Of a DNA stretch of 5,141 nucleotides, positions 1 to 5,141 are shown piece by piece. Source of the DNA: Chryseobacterium gleum (GTDB lineage Bacteria > Bacteroidota > Bacteroidia > Flavobacteriales_D > Sanyastnellaceae); assembly GCA_945883885.1 (NCBI GenBank), contig CAMCYM010000125.1, positions 1-5,141 on the forward strand. The letters run 5' to 3'. Position 1 is the first letter of the stretch, and every line of letters starts with the position of its first letter. The position numbers and the translations under genes are program-made. Under the pieces are notes generated by a model. That model worked only from the letters and a program-made list of their open reading frames with translations, made no database searches and was not told the origin of the DNA.

Positions 1-66
1 GGGGTCCACGCAGCCCGTCAGGGCGAGGAGGACCGCTCCGCTCAAGAGGAGGATGGAATTCCGCAT
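1..66 (-). CDS. Lipoprotein, N-terminal fragment (runs off left edge)
   Basis: Read on the minus strand from ATG at 66-64, 22 codons stay open to the window edge. The peptide begins MRNSILLL and has a classic lipoprotein signal: Arg2, a hydrophobic core at about residues 5-16, and a lipobox LTGC at residues 16-19 with Cys19 as the lipidation site, followed by Val-Asp-Pro. By family knowledge, signal peptidase II would cleave before Cys19 and the mature protein would be anchored in the inner or outer membrane. The ATG at 66 is chosen because it places the signal peptide at the normal distance from the N terminus; an in-frame ATG at 117-115 would add 17 residues and lie inside the divergent helicase gene. 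Upstream is a purine-rich GGGGAAAAG but no strong Shine-Dalgarno. The mature domain lies outside the window, so the function is unknown. The gene is too short here for length-based ORF detection; the call rests on the well-formed signal. Confidence 0.72.
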   Translation of the reverse strand, partial: MRNSILLLSGAVLLALTGCVDP

Positions 67-78
67 GGTGCTTTTCCC

Positions 79-86
79 CAAATTTA
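79..86 (-). promoter_or_regulatory. Candidate Bacteroidota -7 promoter element for the leftward lipoprotein gene
   Basis: On the minus strand this reads TAAATTTG, an exact match to the Bacteroidota -7 consensus TAnnTTTG. It lies 12 bases before the lipoprotein ATG, so transcription would start about 6 bases before that ATG, giving a near-leaderless mRNA. I find no good -33 TTG/TTTG at the usual spacing; the closest, TTTC at 105-102, lies inside the helicase gene and is too near. The short AT-rich patch stands out in GC-rich surroundings, but an 8-base motif with four fixed-T/G positions can occur by chance. No comparable element is visible for the rightward gene. Confidence 0.3.
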
Positions 87-90
87 CACC

Positions 91-3000
91 ATGGCCCACA
101 CGAAAGGTCGCTTCCATGTCATACGTGCGTCGGCAGGCTCTGGAAAGACCTTCCGCCTGGTGCGCGCCTACCTCGCCGCGTGCCTGAGCACCTCCGATTC
201 CACGGCCTTCCGCCACATCCTCGCCATCACCTTCACGAACAAGGCAGCCCTCGAAATGCGCACGCGCATCATCGAAGAAATCGAACGCGTCGCGGAGGGG
301 CGTGGCACCATGACCCCCCTGCTGGCCGGCGACCTCGGGATGCCGATCGAGGAGGTGGAAGCCCGGGCGGTGAAGGTGCGGGGCGAGATGCTGCATCGGT
401 ACGAGGCCTTTGCCGTCATGACCATCGACAGCTTCGTGAACCGGCTCGTGCGCAGCTTCACCCGTGAGCTTTCGTTGGACCAGGAGTTCGTGATCGAACT
501 CGACGAGGACCGGCTGATCTCCGAGGCGGTGGGGCGGCTGCTCGACCGGGCAGGACGTCCGGACGAAGAGGAGCTGACGGCACTGCTGGAGGGGTTTGCG
601 CGGATGCAGGCGGAGGAGGAGCGGGATACGCGGTTGCGGCCGCAGCTCGAGAAGTTCGGCCGGTTAGTGTACCGGGAACATTTGCAAGAGACCCTCGCAG
701 CCTTTACCCCTGGGGAATGGGGCCCGGCGCGGTTCGCCCGCGTCCGCGACGACCTGCGCAAGGAGGTCTCCACGGTGGATCGTGCGTTGCGCGCAAAAAG
801 CCGGCACGCCCTCGAGGCGGTGCGCCGGTTGAACCTGACGAAGGGGTATTTTCTCGGTAGCCCGAGTGTTTTGGGCTGGCTGGAGAAGGTCCGCATCCGC
901 GGGCTCGGGGAGCCGCCTTCGGATGCGTTGGTGGCGAAGCTGGAGGCGGGGGTCTTTGTGCCGGCTTCGGCGAAGCCAGCGGTCCGCGCGGCGGCAGAGG
1001 TGGCCTTGCCGGATGTGCAGGCGGTTTGGGATTTTTACGACGAACATTGCCGCGGCGAGGCAGGGGCGGTTTTGCGGCTGAAGGAGGCCATCGTTCGACG
1101 GATCAGCTTGATCGGGGTTTTGGCCCTCTTGCGCGAGGAGCTCGACCGCTTGTGCGAAGAGCGCAACGTCCGCACCCTTCCGGCACTCAACGCGCAGATT
1201 TCCAGCATTGTACGCGAAAATCCTGCGCCTTTCATCTTCGAGCGCATCGGGACCCGGTTCCAGCACATCTTCATCGACGAGTTCCAGGACACGTCCATCA
1301 CGCAGTGGCACAACCTTGTGCAGCTCGTGGCCCACGTCCTGTCGACGGGGGGCAGCGGCCTTGTGGTCGGCGATGCGAAACAGGCCATCTACCGCTGGCG
1401 CAACGGCGATTACCGCCAACTCATGGCCCTCCCGTCGCTCTGCGGAACGCTGACAGACGCGCTGCGGGAGGCAGAAGGGGCCTTGATCCGGGAGCACGCG
1501 CCGGATGCGTTGGGCGAGAATTACCGGTCCGGCAGCGCCATCGTAGAGTTCAACAACTTCGTATTCAAGGCGATGGCTGACCTGCTGCCCGAGCACCTTC
1601 GCGCGCTTTATGCCGGAGACGCGGCGACCCAAACCCCCGTCCACACCTTCGAAGGCACGGTCCACGTGAGCCGGTCGTACGGTACCACGAAAGACGCCCG
1701 CACCGAAGCCCGCACCGCCTGGGCCGTCGAACGGATCCAGCACCACCTCGCAGCGGGTTTCGCTCCCGGCGACCTGGCCCTGCTGGTCCGCACGAACCGC
1801 GACAGCGCCACCCTCGCACAGGCCCTCCTCGCCGCCGGCTTCACGCCGCGCACCGAGGAGAGCCTCCACCTCGGCCGCCACCCGGCGCCCCTCGGCGCGA
1901 TCGCCCTCCTGCGGTCCGTCCTCGCCCCCCACGATCCGCGGCACCCCGTGGCCTTCCTGCAGTGCCTCTGCGCACTTCGGCCCGACCTGAACGAGGCGGC
2001 GCTCCTGACGGTCCACACCCGCCCCGACGGCACAAAGGCCGTCATCGACCTCGTCGAACTCCTGAAGAAAGTCGCCCCGGGGCTGCAGCTGCAGGACCGC
2101 ACTACCGAACCCGTCGTGGGCCTCATCGGCCACATCTTCGAGGCGTGTGGCTGGAATCCGGACCACGCGGCGTATTGCGAGGGGATGCTGGATTTGGCGC
2201 TGGAGGCCGCGCGGATGCGGGAGCCGGGGATTGCGGGGTTCCTCGGCGTGTGGGACCGCACGGGGAGCGAGCGCAGCATCCGCGTGTCCTCCGGAGCAGA
2301 TGCCGTGCGCATCCTGACCATCCACAAGGCGAAGGGCCTTGCATTTCCGGTCGTGCTCGTGCCGTTTGACCCGAAGAAACTCAGCAACTTCAAGGACGAA
2401 ATCCCGGTGGAGCTCGATGCCGCGGTGTACGGCTTGCCGGCGGCCCTGCTCAGCGATTCCGACCTCAAAGGCTCGCCCATCGAAGCCTACCGCCACGAAG
2501 AGCTCGGGCGGGTGGTGCTCGACGCCGTGAACCTGGCGTACGTCGCGATGACGCGGGCGGAGGAGCGGCTCGACGTGCTGCTGGAGTTCGAGAAGGAAGA
2601 GGACGGCCCCAGCGAGACGGTGACCCTTCCGAAGTTGCTGTCGGCCGCGATCGAGGCCGGGGTGGCGACGGGCAACCCCGTGGAGTGGGGCGCGGGGGGG
2701 CGGAAGGGCGGGGAGGCGAAGGCGGGAGGGGGGGTGCCGGTTTCGCCGGTGCTGCAGACCGGGGCGGCCACGAAGATGCGGGTCGCGGTGACGCGGGCGG
2801 CGTGGGACGGGACCTGGGTGGCGGGGTGGAGTCCGGTGGAGTTCGGGGAGGCCGTGCACGGGGTCCTCGGGCGGGTGCGAACCCGGGCGGATTGGGCGCG
2901 GTTAGCCCCGGCACTCGGGGCGGGGCTGCGGATGGAACGGAGGCAGTGGGAGGCCGTGCAAGCCGCCGTGGACGGGGTGCTGGGGTCGCCGGAGTGCGGC

Positions 3001-3270
3001 GGCTTTTTTGACGAGGGCGCGGAGGTCCTGTGCGAGCACGACCTCGTGGGCGTGCGCGGCACGTTGCTGCGTCCGGACCGGCTCGTGTGCCGCGGGAACC
3101 GGTGGGAGGTCGTGGACTTCAAGACCGGGAAGGAAGACCCGGAGCACCGGGCGCAGGTGCGCGGCTACATGGCGGCGGTTGCGGCGGCAGAGCCGGGGGC
3201 CGAGGTGCACGGATACCTCGTGTACATCAACGGGTTGCGCAGGGTAGCGGTGAACGCCGACGGGGAGTAA
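91..3270 (+). CDS. RecB/AddA-type UvrD-family helicase with C-terminal PD-(D/E)XK nuclease
   Basis: A complete 1059-residue superfamily 1A helicase-nuclease. The family unwinds and resects double-strand DNA ends using ATP, feeding RecA recombination and degrading linear DNA in the cytoplasm. Helicase motifs seen in order: Walker A ASAGSGKT (13-20), motif Ia TFTNKAA (47-53), TIDSF (111-115), Walker B IFIDEFQD (393-400), motif III GDAKQAIYRWR (427-437), motif IV GENYRS (475-480), the second RecA-fold start DLALLVRT (561-568), motif V TIHKAKG (743-749) and motif VI YVAMTRAEERL (817-827). The nuclease has H923, D996 in RPDR, D1009 and K1011 in VVDFKTGK, and Q1022/Y1026, matching the RecB catalytic set, so it looks active. 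A Gly-rich linker (about 862-886) joins the two halves. Length is slightly below E. coli RecB and Bacillus AddA. The ATG at 91 is chosen because Walker A begins at residue 13, as is normal for RecB-like proteins; the leader lacks a Shine-Dalgarno. No AddB or RecC/RecD gene is in the window. Whether it is AddA or RecB proper cannot be settled here, so no symbol is given. Confidence 0.93.
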   Translation: MAHTKGRFHVIRASAGSGKTFRLVRAYLAACLSTSDSTAFRHILAITFTNKAALEMRTRIIEEIERVAEGRGTMTPLLAGDLGMPIEEVEARAVKVRGEMLHRYEAFAVMTIDSFVNRLVRSFTRELSLDQEFVIELDEDRLISEAVGRLLDRAGRPDEEELTALLEGFARMQAEEERDTRLRPQLEKFGRLVYREHLQETLAAFTPGEWGPARFARVRDDLRKEVSTVDRALRAKSRHALEAVRRLNLTKGYFLGSPSVLGWLEKVRIRGLGEPPSDALVAKLEAGVFVPASAKPAVRAAAEVALPDVQAVWDFYDEHCRGEAGAVLRLKEAIVRRISLIGVLALLREELDRLCEERNVRTLPALNAQISSIVRENPAPFIFERIGTRFQHIFIDEFQDTSITQWHNLVQLVAHVLSTGGSGLVVGDAKQAIYRWRNGDYRQLMALPSLCGTLTDALREAEGALIREHAPDALGENYRSGSAIVEFNNFVFKAMADLLPEHLRALYAGDAATQTPVHTFEGTVHVSRSYGTTKDARTEARTAWAVERIQHHLAAGFAPGDLALLVRTNRDSATLAQALLAAGFTPRTEESLHLGRHPAPLGAIALLRSVLAPHDPRHPVAFLQCLCALRPDLNEAALLTVHTRPDGTKAVIDLVELLKKVAPGLQLQDRTTEPVVGLIGHIFEACGWNPDHAAYCEGMLDLALEAARMREPGIAGFLGVWDRTGSERSIRVSSGADAVRILTIHKAKGLAFPVVLVPFDPKKLSNFKDEIPVELDAAVYGLPAALLSDSDLKGSPIEAYRHEELGRVVLDAVNLAYVAMTRAEERLDVLLEFEKEEDGPSETVTLPKLLSAAIEAGVATGNPVEWGAGGRKGGEAKAGGGVPVSPVLQTGAATKMRVAVTRAAWDGTWVAGWSPVEFGEAVHGVLGRVRTRADWARLAPALGAGLRMERRQWEAVQAAVDGVLGSPECGGFFDEGAEVLCEHDLVGVRGTLLRPDRLVCRGNRWEVVDFKTGKEDPEHRAQVRGYMAAVAAAEPGAEVHGYLVYINGLRRVAVNADGE
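2687..2734 (+). other. G-rich low-complexity tract with a G-quadruplex motif, inside the helicase-nuclease linker
   Basis: The coding strand carries G runs at 2687-2690 (4), 2694-2700 (7), 2706-2708 (3), 2710-2713 (4), 2724-2726 (3) and 2728-2734 (7). The first four, with loops of 3, 5 and 1 bases, satisfy the usual G3+N1-7 quadruplex pattern. The tract encodes Gly, Arg, Lys, Glu and Ala residues of the linker between helicase motif VI and the nuclease domain. The two seven-G runs are plausible sites of polymerase slippage or sequencing error, but the frame stays open and the nuclease motifs follow in frame. Folding is inferred from pattern only. Confidence 0.55.
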
Positions 3271-3292
3271 CTTGCCGCACCTACTTCCGACA

Positions 3293-5141
3293 ATGCGTGC
3301 GATCCTGCTGACCTTGAGTGGCGTTCTCGCCGTGGCGGCTGCCACGGCCCAAACTCCCCGCACCCAAAAAGGCCTGCGCCCCCCGGTGGACCACACGGCC
3401 CCCGCGCCCCAACGGGCCGAAGGGTGCGCCCCCGCGACGGCGCTCCGGGACCTCGAATGGAACAACGTCCGTGCCCTGATCGAGAACGGCGGCGCGCTGT
3501 GGTATGACCGCGCCATCGACAAAGGCGCCTTCGTTGTGCCGAAGGAAAGCGGCGTCTCGACCGTCTACGGCGGCGCTCTTTGGCTCGGTGGGATCAGCCC
3601 GGACCAGCAGTTGAAGCTCGCGGCGGTGCGGTACCGGAACACCGGCAACGACTTTTGGCCCGGTCCCTTGACAAACGACGGTTCCGCGGAGGTCGACGCC
3701 TCCACGTGCGCGGCCTACGATAAAATCACCATCACCTACCGGGCAGACGCCATCCGCCACCGCCAGTACTTCGACTGCGCCGCAGATCCTACCTGCGACA
3801 TGGCCGAGCTCTTCCCGGACGGCTACGGCATCCCCGCCTCGTTCTTCGACTACCCGGCCCACGGCAATCCGGCCCTCAACCAGGACTTCTACCTCGCCCC
3901 CTTCTACGACTACAACGGCGACGGCTTCTACGACCCGCAGACGGGCGACTACCCGTGGTTTGACTTCCTCCAAGAAATCGACTGCAAGGAGCGCCGCCGC
4001 GAAGACATCGTGCCGCTCTACGGCGACCAGAACTACTACTGGATCTTCAACGACAAGGGCAACATCCACTCCGAGTCGCAGGGCGAGCCCATCGGCATGG
4101 AGATCCGCGCGCAGGCCTTTGCGTTCTCGACGAACGATGAGATCAACAACATGCAGTTTTACAACTATGTGTTGATCAATCAGGGGACCCAAACGCTCAC
4201 CGAGACCTACTTCGCCCAGTGGGTCGACTCCGACCTCGGGGGCCACGTCGACGACTACGTGGGCTGCGACGTTCGCCGCGGCCTCGGCTACTCCTACAAC
4301 GGCGACTCCTTCGACGACCCTACGAGCTACTCCATCGGGTACGGCGAGCAACCGCCGGCCATGGGGGTGGACTTCTTCGAGGGCCCGTACCAAGACTCGG
4401 ACGGCATCGACAATCCGCTCACCACGGTCTTCACAGACGCGGTGGACTCCCTCGGCATTCCTTACGCAGGCATCGGCATCGGGTACGGCGACGGCGTAGC
4501 AGACAACGAGCGCTACGGGATGCGCAGATTCATCTACTACAACTTTAACTACGGCATCAACGGGCAGCCCACGCTGGCGCAGCAGTACTACAACTACATG
4601 CGCGGCTACTGGAAAAACGGCCAACGCATGGCCTACGGCGGCGATGGCCTGACGGTGGCCTCCGGCGCGAACCTCGAAATCCCCGCCGATTACATGTTCC
4701 CGGGCGACACGGACCCGTACACGTGGGGCACCCGCGGCGTCCCGGTGGATCCGTGGTCCGAGGTGAGTTCGGGCAACCCCCCAGGCGACCGCCTCTTCTT
4801 GCAATCTGCCGGGCCGTTCACCCTGGAACCGGGCGACTACAACAACATCACCGTGGGGATGGTCTTTGCCCGGGCGACCGGGGGCGAGCCGTTTGAGAGC
4901 GTCAAGCTGCTGCGCCTGGCCGACGACAAAGCGCAAGCCCTCTTTGACAACTGCTTCGAAATCGTGTCCGGGCCCGACGCTCCGGATTTGGCCATCCAAG
5001 AGCTCGAGAACGAGCTCATTCTCTATCTGAAGAACGACAATCCGCTGTCGAACAACTACCAAGAATCCTACACCGCCATCGATCCGTCCATCCCGACGGA
5101 GCTGCAGGACGGCACGGTGCTGTCGGAGGCGCAACGCAGCT
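3293..5141 (+). CDS. Secreted Bacteroidota surface protein of the type IX-secreted 'NNVRA' family, 3' end missing
   Basis: Open from ATG 3293 to the right edge: 616 codons, no stop. Residues 1-19 form a Sec signal peptide (Arg2, hydrophobic core, cleavage likely at ATA|Q, 19/20). The rest matches, from memory, a large Bacteroidota family usually annotated as proteins with a type IX secretion C-terminal sorting domain: WNNVRALIENGGALWYD (56-72), YGGALWLGG (92-100), GNDFWPGPL (118-126), GDQNYYWIFNDKGNIHSESQGE (244-265), DEINNMQFYNY (282-292), YVGCDVRRGLGYSYNGD (322-338), YMFPGDTD (467-474), FLQSAGPFTL (502-511), VKLLRLADDKAQALFDNC (537-554). A DxNxDGxxD loop (206-214) could bind calcium. Seven cysteines (45, 139, 162, 168, 231, 325, 554) could form disulfides outside the cytoplasm. 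Full-length members are typically over 1000 residues, so the sorting domain is expected beyond the edge and is not seen. It starts 22 bases after the helicase stop, with no Shine-Dalgarno or promoter seen in the gap, so read-through from upstream is possible. The biochemical role is unknown; I call the family, not a function. Confidence 0.88.
   Translation, partial: MRAILLTLSGVLAVAAATAQTPRTQKGLRPPVDHTAPAPQRAEGCAPATALRDLEWNNVRALIENGGALWYDRAIDKGAFVVPKESGVSTVYGGALWLGGISPDQQLKLAAVRYRNTGNDFWPGPLTNDGSAEVDASTCAAYDKITITYRADAIRHRQYFDCAADPTCDMAELFPDGYGIPASFFDYPAHGNPALNQDFYLAPFYDYNGDGFYDPQTGDYPWFDFLQEIDCKERRREDIVPLYGDQNYYWIFNDKGNIHSESQGEPIGMEIRAQAFAFSTNDEINNMQFYNYVLINQGTQTLTETYFAQWVDSDLGGHVDDYVGCDVRRGLGYSYNGDSFDDPTSYSIGYGEQPPAMGVDFFEGPYQDSDGIDNPLTTVFTDAVDSLGIPYAGIGIGYGDGVADNERYGMRRFIYYNFNYGINGQPTLAQQYYNYMRGYWKNGQRMAYGGDGLTVASGANLEIPADYMFPGDTDPYTWGTRGVPVDPWSEVSSGNPPGDRLFLQSAGPFTLEPGDYNNITVGMVFARATGGEPFESVKLLRLADDKAQALFDNCFEIVSGPDAPDLAIQELENELILYLKNDNPLSNNYQESYTAIDPSIPTELQDGTVLSEAQRS
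3329..3348. repeat. Perfect 8-bp inverted repeat with 4-base loop in the signal-peptide codons
   Basis: GCCGTGGC (3329-3336), loop GGCT, then GCCACGGC (3341-3348) form a perfect, GC-rich hairpin 36 bases after the A of the ATG of the secreted-protein gene. There is no following T run, so it is not a typical intrinsic terminator. It encodes the end of the hydrophobic core, where Ala and Val codons (GCN, GTG) make such a palindrome easy to form by chance. A role in slowing early translation or forming an mRNA structure is possible but unproven. Confidence 0.4.

Noticed and set aside
664..2859. A 731-codon minus-strand open frame opposite the helicase gene
   Set aside because: It overlaps the helicase motifs fully, is rich in Arg, Gly and His with no known domain, and is explained by the same codon bias.
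91..3270. The helicase as part of a phage-defence cassette (for example a Gabija-type UvrD-like helicase)
   Set aside because: Those helicases are shorter and lack this C-terminal RecB nuclease. The full motif set and length fit RecB/AddA, and no partner defence gene is present in the window.
3271..3292. Possible promoter or terminator between the helicase and secreted-protein genes
   Set aside because: The 22 bases contain no hairpin, T run, TAnnTTTG or Shine-Dalgarno sequence; nothing can be supported beyond a short spacer.
5000..5017. Inverted repeat GAGCTCG-AGAA-CGAGCTC
   Set aside because: It encodes the repeated Glu-Leu of ELENEL deep inside the reading frame and has no T run, so it follows from codon choice rather than being a terminator or operator.
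3281..5134. A long minus-strand open frame (617 codons) covering almost the whole right-hand gene
   Set aside because: It is an antisense shadow. The plus-strand frame from 3293 has a signal peptide and many recognised family motifs, while the minus-strand translation is Val/Arg-rich with no recognisable domain. GC-rich codons with C or G in third position leave few antisense stops.

Overview
The window is GC-rich, gene-dense DNA that reads best as the chromosome of a high-GC member of the Bacteroidota. The main support is the right-hand gene. It belongs to a large family of secreted proteins known to me only from Bacteroidota with type IX secretion (conserved 'NNVRA', 'GNDFWPGP', 'GDQN..W.FNDKGN', 'LRLADDKAQALFDNCF' blocks). 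Two weaker signs agree: neither rightward gene has a clear Shine-Dalgarno sequence, and an exact match to the Bacteroidota -7 promoter element TAnnTTTG lies in the divergent gap. I cannot name an order or genus.

Layout from left to right. Bases 1-66 on the minus strand hold the first 22 codons of a lipoprotein gene that runs off the left edge. A 24-bp gap (67-90) separates it from a divergent plus-strand gene, 91-3270. That gene encodes a complete 1059-residue RecB/AddA-type helicase-nuclease with all the expected helicase motifs and an apparently intact C-terminal PD-(D/E)XK nuclease. After 22 bp comes a second plus-strand gene, 3293 to beyond 5141. It encodes a secreted protein with a Sec signal peptide, is open to the right edge, and 616 codons are visible. 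There is no non-coding stretch longer than 24 bp.

The helicase-nuclease should act in the cytoplasm on double-strand DNA ends (recombinational repair and degradation of linear DNA), probably with an AddB-type partner encoded outside the window. The right-hand protein acts outside the cytoplasm, and its biochemical role is not known to me. The short same-strand spacing would allow co-transcription, but no functional link is evident. I see no RNA gene, CRISPR array, mobile element, attachment site or multi-gene defence cassette.

I found no convincing new system. The points most worth a second look are the unlisted lipoprotein start with its near-leaderless promoter candidate, a G-rich low-complexity linker between the helicase and nuclease domains, block-wise switching of third-position C and G inside the helicase gene, and the uncharacterised surface protein itself.
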